Shown here piece by piece: positions 24,759-36,718 of a DNA stretch of 64,000 nucleotides; the stretch's first letter is position 1, and each line of letters opens with the position of its first letter. Position numbers and translations under genes: made by a program. The notes beneath the pieces are model-generated. The model saw only the letters and a list, made by a program, of their open reading frames with translations, was not told where the DNA came from and did not search any database. The stretch is from the NCBI RefSeq assembly GCF_048544455.1, contig NC_133530.1, forward strand, positions 18,529,748 to 18,593,747. The letters run 5' to 3'. The stretch is from Silene latifolia. Lineage: Eukaryota; Streptophyta; Magnoliopsida; Caryophyllales; Caryophyllaceae.

Positions 24759-27700
24759 TCAAAATACTCCATTGCCACATGCCTTAAAATCATACATGGC
24801 AAAATCATCCCTAGCAAGAACCCGATAGCCATATTTCGGACCTGGATGAATAAGCCCGCTAGTGCACATAGCACAAACTCTACCAAATGAAGATTCTGCA
24901 GAAAAGCGAGCATTAGAGGTTGCCAAAGACAGTGTGAATGCACAAATATTATAAAAGATGGTTATCAATTACCCTTTTAAACATCTATATTATGTATTAC
25001 ACTCACCTAATTCATTATTTCATTTTATTCCCTTTATCGCCACCAATAATGTCTACCATTGTTTTTACTTTACCCATTATAAAATGCATCATTATAAAAA
25101 TGATTTACCATAATTAGCATCCTTTTCCATGATGCAGCAGCCAATAACTTCGAGAAACGGCTCTTTCTCCATAGTCCAGTTGTCGGGAGAGTGACCACTA
25201 AACAAGGGAAGAATGAACTCGGCGAAACAAAGCTTGGTTTCATTGTTGAAGTTGCTCGACTTCACCGTGAAATTCATATGAAAGATTATTCTACACTTTT
25301 CCATCCGGTCAATAACTCTTGTGACTACCAAAAGTTCCCAATCAGCCTCCTGAAAAACCAAATCAATAAAATTTTAAATCGGTGTTATAAAGCTGGCACC
25401 TTTGCAAACCGGCAAAATCATTTTGTTAGGTAATATTAAATTCTCATTACAAACATCAAAACTTTGGGTTTCAGGCTCACACAAAATAAATATCCAAACC
25501 AAAGAGCCACATAAAAAGATAAAACCAGAAACGCGTGAAATGACCGTGGGAAACCGAGCCAAGTCAACTTGCAGTGAGCCAAAACTGGGAATCATTTTGA
25601 AGTCGAGGATTCCCAAAAATGACGAGTAGAGAATCAATGATGATTTTTTGAAGATTCAAAATTTTAGCAATTTCGAGTATTTTGCAATGCACTTTTAAAG
25701 ATGCTAAAAGACAACTACCGGTGTACGCTACATTACCTTTCTAAAACATAAAGGACAACTGGTGTACTTCTTCAAATAGTTGATCATTCACTTGATTGGC
25801 CAAAAGCCAAACCACATGAACCAGCAACATCGTAACAACCTCAAAAACAAACATATCATTTGCAGGGCTAAGGGGTCTTTTTCCTTGTGTAAGAGATCAT
25901 CAAGTTACAATAATTGTCAATTTGTCAGTCCCCTCTAATATAAATCGCCATTGCACTATAGAAGTCTTGTGCGTGTGGTGGTTGGGTTATCGATTACAAT
26001 ATAAGAGATCTGATTTCCATGATCCGAAACAACCAACCAAAAAAAATCTTAACACCTAATTGACACTATTGTAGATAAAACAAGAAAAGAGTTACATAAT
26101 ACAACTGACTTACCACTTTACAATTGAGATGTTTGACGGCTTTCATTGCAAAGACGAGATATTTATCCATATATCTTATTGTATCTTCTCTAATTGTCGA
26201 ACAATTCAATCCCGTTGAAGGACGATAAAGCCAAAATCTTGAGTCTTTAAATTTGTCTCCAAGTACAACATTGTAACCGTCTTTGGGACCCGGGTGAATC
26301 ACCTTGTCATGACAAATCATGCAACTAATGCCCAAAGGATTACCTGCATTGAGTTTTAAAAAGTAAATGTCATTAGTATCAAAATTTATCTGAGTTTCCT
26401 AAATTTTCAATAGGTCACAAGTCTTAACCTGTATCAACTTTCTTCAACAACGCGCAACCTTGAATTACAATTCCTTTTTCATCAACCTTGTTCAAAGAAG
26501 GAGTTTTTAACTCGGCATAAAACATTTCAACCTTTCCAGATTTTGATTTAGCATCAAAGTTGACGTGCATTGTTGATTTGGGATATGAGATATCATACCC
26601 AACACGAGTTACCTCGACTAACTTGAAATCGACATTCTTGCAAATATCATAACAGTCAAATATCAGTACAATTGATACCTTGATTTGGGAAATGACGCAA
26701 CCATTAACTTTTCGTATAACGAATTTAAATCTAGATTAAAATTGAACATCAAGGGCGTATAAGATAGTGTAGGCACAAAACTATGCATCATATTGAGTTC
26801 TCACACAATATTAAACAAGGTCAGGTTGTATAAGTCAAAATCATTCGTACTAAGCACAACCAAGTAAGTATAAACAAGCAAATGCAAACGGGGATAAACA
26901 CACATACCTGGACGCAATTGAAATAGGCTAGAGCTATTTCGGCAAACGGGGAAAACTCACTGACTTGACGTGTAGGATATTGTGGTAAAGTGATAACCTG
27001 AAGAGGCATTTTGCTGAAGACAACAACATGGTATAATCATTACGAGTAATACAGTTACAAAGCAGATAAAAAGCAAAGTAGTGAGTATTGAACCAAACCA
27101 AAATACAGGAATACTTACTCCATAGGGTTTCTAAATGGAAGATTATGAGACATAGCATACCTAGCGAGCAGCTGAAAACAAAACCGAAAACCAACTTAGA
27201 AATACTTGAAAAAAAACTATAATATCAAGCCCCAATAGAGAAAGTCAAAACCGAAGGCAATGGACAAATGATAAATCACCTCCTCAAATTCATCACCATT
27301 TTCATACAGCGGGGATGAGTCGTTTATAAAAGCAGTCTGATCCAAAAATGGGCGATCCCTCCATACTCCACAAGTTCGAAAACTATTTATATATTCTGTC
27401 ACCAAAACATAATAATAAAAAAGATGGTTTCTTTCAATTTTTTCAATAGACATAGCATAGTCCTTTTAAGCACGATTACACCCTTGTGGCTTCATGGCAA
27501 GGGAAGGCTTGTCCCAATTACACCCTTGTGGTGGGACCCTTCCCCGAACCCTCGCCTAGCGGGGACGCCATCGTGCACCAAGCTGCCCTTTTTACGTGTG
27601 AATTGTTAGTTTTGAATTTATGACCGGCGTAAAGTAAAGTGACTCACTATGTTGTTTACATAGAAGTAAAAGTGTAAAACTATGTACATCAAAGTATCAA

Positions 27701-28206
27701 ACCTTACAACACATGGGTTGTTGTAAATTGCTTTAAACCCTGTACAACATATACTAACATGGATTTAAATCACAGAGAATTTCAATAAATAGTATCAAAA
27801 AATAGTTTAAAACTTGTGTAAACTGACATGAACTATACTAGCTGATTAAGACTCAACAATTGAATTGAAATTATATAGTCCCTCTGTCTCGGTCATTTGT
27901 TGTCTTTTTCCATGTCATTTGTTGTCCTTTTTATTTTAAGAATGAACTTGATAAGTAATTTGATCATTCTCATTCAATTTGTTCCACTTGTCATTTAGTT
28001 ATTGGTCCTCTCCTCTTTCCTTGGTCTTTGTGCCAAAATCAAATGACAACAATTGACCGGGACGGAGGGAGTACATATATAGAAAACATACTTATATCCA
28101 AAGCCCTAATTTTGGAGGTAGAAACACCCAGTAAATCCTCATAACTACGCGCAGGACAGTAACCCATAGGATTCAATGCGGGGTTAGAAGAAGAAAAATC
28201 AGACAT
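24759..28206 (-). CDS. Two-module cystatin-like protein with CxxC...HPGPKxGY repeats (unnamed)
   Basis: Eight minus-strand exons join in frame to 401 residues: 28092-28206, 27280-27395, 27119-27171, 26908-27013, 26429-26636, 26114-26343, 25109-25349, 24759-24895. Two similar modules follow an N-terminal part of about 110 residues. Module 1 has FAEIALAYFN, DFKLVEVTRVGYDIS, VEMFYAELKTP and ends CMICHDKVIHPGPKDGY (207-223). Module 2 has VFAMKAVKHLN, WELLVVTRVIDRME, LCFAEFILP and ends CAMCTSGLIHPGPKYGY (364-380). The helix-then-strand pattern resembles plant cystatin-like UPF0725/DUF626 proteins, but that is inference. An acceptor 42 nt earlier for exon 5 also keeps frame. No signal peptide or membrane span is seen. 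Exact function is unknown. A recent Copia lies just downstream, and a SINE and a MITE sit in intron 1. Confidence 0.7.
27480..27593 (+). mobile_element. Au-like SINE fragment in intron 1
   Basis: The text acccttgtggtgggaccctt, cccgaaccctcgcctagcgg and gtgcaccaagctgccctttt matches the 3' half of the Au-type SINE family known across flowering plants. The 5' tRNA-like head is not clearly present. Confidence 0.7.
27879..28071. mobile_element. Stowaway-like MITE in intron 1, 193 bp
   Basis: The ends are GTCCCTCTGTCTCGGTCATTTG and an inverted partner (ttgaccgggacggagggag), with TA at both sides. It is the same subfamily as 48908-49118. Confidence 0.8.
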
Positions 28207-28212
28207 ATAACT

Positions 28213-28312
28213 GTTTCAACCAAAAATTAATAAAATTGAAAGTTAATCACACAGAATTTCAACCGAAAATTAATAAAATAAAAGCAAACAAAATTAATCC
28301 GAAACAATACCT
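28213..28312 (-). other. 5' UTR intron of the two-module gene
   Basis: The minus strand reads ..cagcttgcag|gtattg at 28312 and ..tgaaacag|ttatATG at 28213, so a leader exon precedes the coding exon. A TATA-like run (tatatataaaat, minus strand, about 28425-28440) lies roughly 100 nt further upstream. Confidence 0.55.
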
Positions 28313-28424
28313 GCAAGCTGGGTAATTTGATGAAGATTTTGATTTTGATTTTGATTTTGATGAATATTGTGAATTTGTGATTGTGTATAGAAGCTGAGTT
28401 TTTTTAAAGACATTTTATTGGTGG

Positions 28425-28440
28425 ATGATTTTATATATAT
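28425..28440 (-). promoter_or_regulatory. Probable TATA box of the two-module gene
   Basis: The minus strand reads catatatataaaatcatcc, at a suitable distance from the leader exon (28313 to about 28400). No other core promoter signal was seen. Confidence 0.5.
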
Positions 28441-29689
28441 GAGTCTCCCATATTTTCTATTCTATTTATTCCTATTTTAATTACTTATATACTAACTTTA
28501 ATAACCGGGCGATACCCGGACCAACTTGTAATATTATGTCTCGTGAACTCCCGTATACAAAGAGGCTTTGATGCGTACTTCAATTTCAAACTAACTACAT
28601 TACTCATCCTAAGAAATTTGTAATTCAGCAAAAAAGTAGTTAAGACTAAAATATTTAACGTATATTACTGTTTAGCCTCTGATATGTTGTTATGTGCTTC
28701 ATGTTTTTCAATTATTGTTAAGATTTACATAGTATTTGTTTTTTTTTTTACAATACAATTATTCAGGTTAAAATCCAATAATGACACTTTTAGTACGCTT
28801 ATAAGAGATTAGTTAGTCGTACAAATACACTGAAACTTAATATCACATCACGACACGTCTATAACTAAATGTCACACACCTTAGTTTTTGAGGAAATCTT
28901 ACTAAATGCCCGATCTATCTCATAACAAAAGGGCTCGTAATAAAAGAAACATACTCGTATACCAATTAAACTTACAAATCGAACCTCTTTAATAAACACA
29001 ATAGTTAATGTGAAAACATTAGTTACAAAAAGGTTTACAACGTCAAAACTACAAATTGCACTTCGAGAAAATTAATGAAACCATAAACTAAAATAAATAC
29101 CACTAATAGCATTAATAGTTGTCGTAATACGCATCGGAATTTATCACTTTGGTAAGAACTTTAGAGTAAGAATGAACGTGAAGCACCAAAAAGTTGCTAC
29201 ACCAAGAAAGAGATTTTGATTTAAGAGGCTTTTCCGCAACACGATTGGGGACTCAAATTATCACAACTAAATTGCAAATCGCCAATTACCATAGGTGAAT
29301 CAACTCATCAATGCAAAAATTTTACGCACCCTCTTAAATAAATCTTAGAATCACCTCTTTATTTAGAAGTGTGTTTATAGTCTAAATTTCTATAGTCTAT
29401 ATTAACATGTTCTAATCTCATAATAAACATGTATAAACTGAATGCGGAAGCGATAAAAGAGATCGATTACTTACCTCCAGCCATGGCTTGAAATTATTAA
29501 TCCGTCTTAATGAATAACCCAATTTCTTATGCCCCAAATCTGACTTGGCTTCCAAACCCTCAGCCTCACAATTTAGATGGTGTATTTTCTTAATGAGGTA
29601 GGTTTGGTGAACCTTAATCAGTATAAATATGTTCCCCATCAAAGAGTCAATTGAACAGTTTCCTAAATTGTGAGTGGTAAGTTATGGAA
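28441..29689. other. AT-rich intergenic stretch, no gene seen
   Basis: It contains a GGGC/GCCC hairpin near 28506-28521 (ccgggcgatacccgg) that resembles a decayed Helitron end, but the terminal CTRR is not present. Nothing else was recognised. Confidence 0.35.
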
Positions 29690-30250
29690 GATAATAGTGG
29701 AAACAAGATCCTAGGTAAATTCCACAATACAATAGACCAACTTAATTTCCATAAAATAACTTAATTAAATATTAATAAAATACTTATTTATTTTATGGAA
29801 TATCTTACATTCTCCCACTTGGTCTATTCAACAAGAGACATGACATATGGATCATGGGCTTCATGGCGATGAACTCTCTTAGAGCAAGAATTAATGTTCC
29901 ATGTATCACAATATATCAAGTCACTCACACCACACACATTTAACTTAATGAGTAAACCCACGTTTACTCGAGGTTCAAACAAAATGATATTTCTCAACAT
30001 TACTTTATAAATATGCGCATATAAATCCAAAAGAGAAAATATCCAACTTAATAAAAGTTTTTTACAAAAACTTAATGGATGTACTACATAATGGAACCAA
30101 GTCTCATTCTCACTACATTATCCTTGAAAGTCTTAATTGGCATGCCTTTAGTCAAGATATTGTCGTGTCTATGTAAGTTGTATATTATTTGATCCGTTTT
30201 AACTTTAAAACGGATAAATATTCGTATTTCTTCCACTCTCCACTGTTGAT
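29690..30250 (-). mobile_element. Copia remnant (end of pol and 3' flank), fossil
   Basis: On the minus strand the last part of a Copia RNase H region is readable (NILTKGMPIKTFKDNVV, near 30084-30170), followed by an AT-rich 3' part with the phrase attctcccacttgg common beside Copia elements. No paired LTRs were found. The element is broken and old. Borders are approximate. Confidence 0.45.
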
Positions 30251-30373
30251 TGACAAGAATTGCATTCATTGATCGAAAAGACTTGTTATATTTACTTCTT
30301 GGAGCTTCCATTATTAAACACATTGTTAAACACTTGAAATAATCCAAAATAAAACAACACAGCTAAATTTGCA

Positions 30374-33300
30374 ATGTCCATCATGGGTATTGATGATCAT
30401 TCTCATTACTATCCAAGCTTCTTCAAGATAATTCTCGAGCCTCGACACGATGTTTATAAACTGGTACTACACTAAAGTTGTACTCCCTCTGTCCAAGTCA
30501 ATTCCATATATTTGATCAATATATGTCAGGTGTATTTTAATCAAACGTATAAAGTTGGCTTGAACAAAGGGAGTATATATTCTTCTGCCATTTAATCATC
30601 AGCTAGTCTTGCTATAGACGGATATGTCCGTTTCTAGCTAAAGAGGGGTCAAATAGCTTGAAAGTGGCGACATTTTTGCCTCCCACCACCCCATTTGTTG
30701 CTTGTCCTATTAAAATTATGGTATTATATTTGGCCCGTCTTCAGTTATAGACGGATATGTGCCGTCTAATGAGATTTTGTGTTTAAGCATTTCCTTTGTT
30801 TTGCCAAAGTTGTAGTATAGATTTGCAATCTTCTTACGTCCGTAACAACATTTCTGTCTTAGTAGTTTGTTTAACTCTGATTAAAATAACATACAAAAAA
30901 TATGAAATGTAAACAAATGATTGAGACGCGCTTATGGAGCTAGGTAGGATCAATACCATATTCTTATGAGTTCTGGATAATGCCATCATGTCATTAATTC
31001 CGCCACTTTCTGTTAGAGTATAAAATCATTCTTGGACCTCTAATTACGACATTATCTATATACGTATCAGGACTATATTTTGATGCTTTTTTTTTATTAG
31101 GTAAGAAAACTAGGTTGATCCTCTAGGGTAGGACCAACCTATCTCATCCTTTCGAATGAGGGAGGTAAGTTAAAGCCACCGGCTATCAAACCACCTCGAA
31201 AGAGTTGGACATGAATGTCCAATAGTAGCGATGAAGTCAGCAACTTTGTTGGCTTCACGAAAGCAATGTTTGATTATCACTTAATCGAAAAAATGAAGAT
31301 CTAATTTTACATCCTTGATAATACTAGAAATTTCCCAAGGAATTTGCCAAGTACCTCGAACTGAGTTAATAACACATAAATTATCACCCTCCACAATAAA
31401 CTTTGAGATTCCTAAGTATTTAGCTGTTAAAATACCTTCTTTTAATGTTGTTCGGTTATTATTGTTGTCGATTAGTTACGGTTTAAGTTCAATGGAAGCT
31501 AATATTTGTGTAATTGTATCAGGGAATTCCTATTAAGTTTATGACTGAATATGGGAATGATCTATCGGATGTTGTAAGCCTAAAAATTCCGACCGGTAAG
31601 ACATGGATAGTTGAATTACTAAAAGAAAATGGCAGAGCATGGTTCGGAGATGGTTGGCATGAGTTTGTGCACTATTACTCAATATGTCACGGCTATTTCT
31701 TGGTGTTCACTTATGGAGGAATGTCTCGGTTCAATGTGTTGATTTTTGACATGACCGCCTGCGAAATTGAGTACCCTTTTGATCCTCAGGAAACCGAAGT
31801 TCCGAACATAGTGAGTGAAACCCAGATCATCAAGATTAACCCTTGCTCTTCATCAAAAGGTTCTCTGTTTTCTTATTTGATGTCAATTCAATTTCCATCA
31901 TACAAGTTTAAAGTTAAAATTCATACCTAATGTTCTCGGACATCAACTGATGTTTTATGAGACGGTTTTGCACTAATAATATGAAATAGGTCTATGACAA
32001 AAAATATGGTTATAAAAACTTTTAAAAGTGACTACCAAATACTCCGTTTTACACTAATTTTTTTGTGCTAAATAGTGTTATTTACCAAATTAATTAGACT
32101 TTTGGGGTTCATTTCAAACTATTTGGGACGAATGGGTCCCCGTCATCAGTTCGTTTTTTTTCTTCTATTTTTTAGGTGAAGCCGCTAAGTTCCCTAGCGG
32201 CTTGTATCTCTACCACTTTCCAGTTGGTATAATGTGTGTTTGCAACTTTTTTGTACTGAAATAGTAAAGCCGCTAGGAAACTTGACGGCTTATCCTCTTC
32301 CAATTTTTCTAAAGTTGCAACATTGTATGAAAGGTGGAGCCCAAGCATGCAAGCCGCCTAAGTTCTTAGCGGCTCATGCCCTTCTCTTTTTCTAGAACTT
32401 AACAGTACCCGTTAGAAAGTGGTATAGATACAAGCCGCTAGGGAACTTAGCGGCTTCACCTAAAAACTGAAAAAATAAAATAAACTGATGACGTGGAACC
32501 ATTCATCTCAAATAGTTTGAAATGAACCCCAAAAATATACGGAGTAATTAATTTGGTAAATAACCTTATTTAGCCCAAAAAATTGTTTTACACCAAGTCT
32601 TGTGTAAGGCCACTTTACACAAGAATTTTTGCTCGGATATGAGCTAATACCGCCCGCCCTTCACTGTTTGGATATCTTGTTTTGTTACGAGATATCGACA
32701 TATTCATAATTAGGAAATATGGTATCGTGATATATCGTAGAAAATGATATTGTGATTTTCTAATTAGGAAATACGGTATCTCGACATATCCCGATATCTT
32801 GTACAGTAACATGTTTTTCCCTATTTCTTGCAGAAAATGGGATGCTTGCTTTGGTTGGGCAATACAAAAGAAAATTCGGAACTCTAACCCGTGAGCACAT
32901 GAAGAAGATCAATTCTCATCAATTTGGAAACCCTTGTTTTACCATCATAACACAAGTGTCTCATGTGACAGGTGATTTTCGCGTGGTAAGAATTTGATTC
33001 CTTGAAGTAAACTGAAAAATAAACCATATTATGAATGAGATGAAAGGAGTAATACGAAATAGTCAAAGTTGTTTTAATTTGGTGCGACAGAATGTTCCAG
33101 CGAAGTTTGCTGTGGAGTACTTGATGAAAACTCGAGGGAGCTGCACACTTCAAAATGCAACTGGCGATACATGGCCTATTCGATTTGAACGCAATACAGG
33201 GTATGTGAGGTTGTCTGGAGGCTGGAGGAAGTATGCTTTGGACAACAAATTACGAGCTGGTGATATATGTGTTTTCGAGTTGATAAATGTTGCCAAGCGT

Positions 33301-33420
33301 CTCTTCAACGTTGAAATAATTCGATTTTCATCTCGAGCATTAAGTGTTTGTGTTGCTGGTCCAAGTAGTCCCATGAAATCTTTGGAAGAGGAGATTGAAG
33401 TAATATTAATAGACGATTAA
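30374..33420 (+). CDS. REM-type protein with two B3 domains (copy B)
   Basis: Exons 30374-30463, 31523-31859, 32834-32985 and 33091-33420 join in frame to 302 residues. B3 domain 1 lies at about residues 12-115 (PSFFKIILEP, IPTGKTWIVELLKENGRAWF, GGMSRFNVLIFDMTACEIEY). B3 domain 2 lies at about 170-270 (FGNPCFTI, GGWRKYALDNKLRAGDICVF, KRLFNVEIIRF). The acidic tail ends EEEIEVILIDD. REM proteins are nuclear DNA-binding proteins, and the acidic tail may contact partners (inference). An in-frame ATG at 30383 is the more conserved start among copies; 30374 is used here because copy E also has both. The polyubiquitin gene follows on the same strand. Introns 1 and 2 carry several insertions, yet coding parts are undisturbed. 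This is the parent-like partner of truncated copy C. Confidence 0.82.
30483..30573. mobile_element. Stowaway-like MITE, 91 bp
   Basis: The ends CTCCCTCTGTCCAAGTCAA and ttggcttgaacaaagggag are inverted partners, with TA at both sides. It lies in REM B intron 1, just after the exon 1 donor. Confidence 0.8.
31087..31440 (-). mobile_element. 5'-truncated LINE (RNase H end) in REM B intron 1
   Basis: A T-run at 31088-31096 is the A tail on the minus strand. Reading away from it, the minus strand encodes an RNase H tail: KYLGISKFIVEGDNLCVINS, then WQIPWEISSIIKD and CFREANKVADFIA, with one internal stop. It is flanked by ttttgatg (31078-) and ttttaatg (31440-), a likely target duplication with one mismatch. 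REM A intron 1 lacks it. Confidence 0.75.
32058..32585. mobile_element. Long fold-back element, about 530 bp
   Basis: The two halves are inverted copies over about 200 bp each: gctaaatagtgttatttacc with ttggggttcatttcaaacta on the left and their complements on the right. Within each half is a second palindrome, agccgctaagttccctagcggct. It is flanked by ttttacactaa and ttttacaccaa (about 9-11 bp), suggesting a Mutator-type non-autonomous element. The truncated REM copy has the empty site (near 5345). Confidence 0.7.
32670..32815. repeat. Palindromic insertion bounded by gatatcttgt repeats
   Basis: Copy B has about 145 extra bases relative to copy C (near 5255). They begin and end with gatatcttgt and contain inverted ataattaggaaata / ctaattaggaaata words. 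Origin is unclear. Confidence 0.5.
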
Positions 33421-34572
33421 CACTTGAAATTGTAACGTTTTCGGAATTAACGGTATATTAGTATTTGGTAGGGACTAGGGGGTATGATTGATCGGAAGGC
33501 CAGATTGAAGTATTTGTTTTGGCTGGTTGGTTATATGTAGGCCTTATTTAAAAGATGCCGGACTTGTGTACTATAAGTTCTTTAATTTCAATATCGGTCT
33601 AATTTTAAAGATGTTTCACAAGCTTCTTTCTTTTTAACCTCTCCTATAATCCGTTATGAGACTCATCTAAAGTTAATACTCTCTTAGACCATCCCCAAGC
33701 AGTGGTCGCGCTAACTAGGTCGCGACCCGATTTTACTTTTAATCCTACCTTATTAACCTTGACCCATTTTCACCCTCCCAAGCAGAAGGTCGCGACCTAG
33801 GTCATCAACCCAATCATTATCCACTTTACAACATTCACAATCATTGTTTTTTTATTGTTTTATAATTGTTCAACCAATAAGAAATTGACACCTAGAAGGT
33901 CAATAAGACCTCTCTTTTGATCAACCTTGGTCACAAATTAACCACCCTTGGTCACACATTAACAATACTAATTACTTGATTAACCGTGACCAAACAAGGT
34001 CATGACCAAGCAATTGACCTTGTTTGGGGATAGTCTTAAAGAAGAATGGGTGAAGTAGGTATTGCGTTTGGTTGTTTGGATACCGTAGAGTCTTGAGAAA
34101 CAATGTATGGTTAGGCTAGTTCAATCTATACGCGTATTATGATTAATCTTTTGGATGATGTCACATCACATTGACTTATACAAATGTGAATTATCAGCTA
34201 ATTTGTTGTTCGTTGAGTGAATTATTTCCTCTAATCCAATCCATTATACCGCTGATGTCAGTAAATATGCTGAAAAACATGAAATACAGTCAAAGCTACC
34301 ACGAAAACCACAACATGCGAATAGACAAAATCGCAAAATCAACTCCGCCTCCATAATAATAAAGAGACGAAATAATTATTCTCGCATACTGACTACACCA
34401 GACATAATTAACCTGATTCAAATTGGCCGAAAGCCCGAAACTATACCCGATCTAATTAACCCGTTTACCAAATCCATGTAGAATGGTTTGGATTGCAAGG
34501 AGTTTCACGTTAGGAAAGAAGAGGCGTGCCTTCTAATCGTAATCTATATATAAGCCGGCCAACAACCATCCC
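33421..34572. other. Spacer between REM B and polyubiquitin (promoter region)
   Basis: Apart from the MITE at 33687-34035 it aligns with the same spacer in the left arm. No gene is visible. The proximal 300 bases before the TATA box are the conserved ubiquitin promoter. Confidence 0.5.
33687..34035. mobile_element. Harbinger/Tourist-like MITE, 349 bp
   Basis: The ends are GACCATCCCCAAGCAG and the inverted partner ttgtttggggatagtc, with TTA at both borders (33684-33686, 34036-34038), the target size of PIF/Harbinger elements. The left arm lacks it. The words gtcgcgac and gaccaag recur inside. Confidence 0.8.
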
Positions 34573-34580
34573 TATAAATA
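34573..34580 (+). promoter_or_regulatory. TATA box of right polyubiquitin gene
   Basis: TATAAATA in the text ccctataaataccaccgc, about 85 nt before the leader-intron donor at 34664/34665. It is identical in the other copy. Confidence 0.78.
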
Positions 34581-34664
34581 CCACCGCATATAATCATACC
34601 CTTTCATTCAACTCACAATCAATCAATTGATTCAATCACCAATTCCTCAATTATTTTCGCTAAG

Positions 34665-35321
34665 GTATAATTTTTCCGCCTTTCTATTTTTTCTTCAATT
34701 TCTTCTTTTATTTTATTGTATTTTGTTATTGTAATTTACTTTAATTTAATTCATGCACCATAATTTTCAATTGATCTTAGCATTAAGATTAGGGTTTCAT
34801 TTTTGTAATCGGAAGTTACAATTTTTTACCCAGCTTGATTGATTTATTGCGTTGATTGATGATTTGATTGCAAATCCATTGGTTTGATTCAGATCGCTTA
34901 ATCTTTTGTTGAAATTGTGTGGAAATTTCGTTCTTTTTGCTGGTTCTTAATTGATTGAAATTTTTTTTAGCAATTAATGAATTGTCTGGTTTTAGATTTG
35001 TGATTCATTTGTGTGGCGATCGATGATTCTGCAAAGATTTTTCTTTTTCTTTTTTTGTTATTATGATGAAATAATTGTTGGTTTATTTGATGGTCATATA
35101 CTTTGAATTGTCTGATCATTAGGAAGTACTTGCCATAATAAGTGGCGTCTGCGTACCAGCAAATTAGTTTTATTTTTTTGTCACAAACTGATTGTTAATG
35201 ATGACCATAAACTTTCCCATTTTATGGGATTTCATTGATGGATGATTCTTAATTAAGTGAAATCTGTTCGCCTCAAATTTACGAGTGCTTAAGTCTTAAT
35301 TGGGCTTTTGATTACGTGTAG
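34665..35321 (+). other. 5' leader intron of right polyubiquitin gene
   Basis: It runs from ..cgctaag|gtataa to gtgtag abutting the ATG, 657 nt, T-rich. It is the counterpart of 2702-3705 without the hAT MITE. Confidence 0.8.
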
Positions 35322-36239
<918 letters not shown>

Positions 36240-36718
36240 GCTTTTGGGGACGGGGTTCTTACTTGACCATGTCCGTTCTCTGTCGTTATAGACTATTTCC
36301 CTTTCATTTTATGACGACTATTCCTTTTGTTGGTCATAAAACATGTTAATGTTGGATCTCATATAAGTTAACTACATGAATAAAAAGTGCCATTTGTATC
36401 TAATTTGTGTGGTGGTGTCTCCGTCAAACTCCATTACTGGTTTTCGAAACTTGAATACCTCCGCAGAGCTACGTATGAAAACAGCAATAGACATTATCTC
36501 ACTCGCGGAAAGCAAATAGGATCAATGAGCAGGGTAACAATGAAACTGAACAAAAAATTTATCATAAAAACGGCTCTGGTAATTAATGTAGTCCTCAACA
36601 GTTGATGTTTCAGTGATTAAAGTCTCCTTATTTACTTTATTATATAATTACTCCAGTCTCCATATTTATTTATAATTTATATTTGATTGATGAACGTCAA
36701 ACTTGTTTAAGTCTCATC
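36240..36718. other. 3' flank of polyubiquitin / 5' flank of REM D
   Basis: It aligns with 732-1783 of the left arm, inverted. The motif at about 36655-36690 marks the place where the left arm has its Stowaway MITE. Confidence 0.5.

Noticed and set aside
28487-28522. Helitron terminus with ccgggcgatacccgg hairpin
   Set aside because: The terminal CTRR is absent and the stem is only 5 bp; too weak to list as an element.
31315-31536. Plus-strand frame of 73 codons in REM B intron 1
   Set aside because: It is the antisense of the truncated LINE RNase H region.
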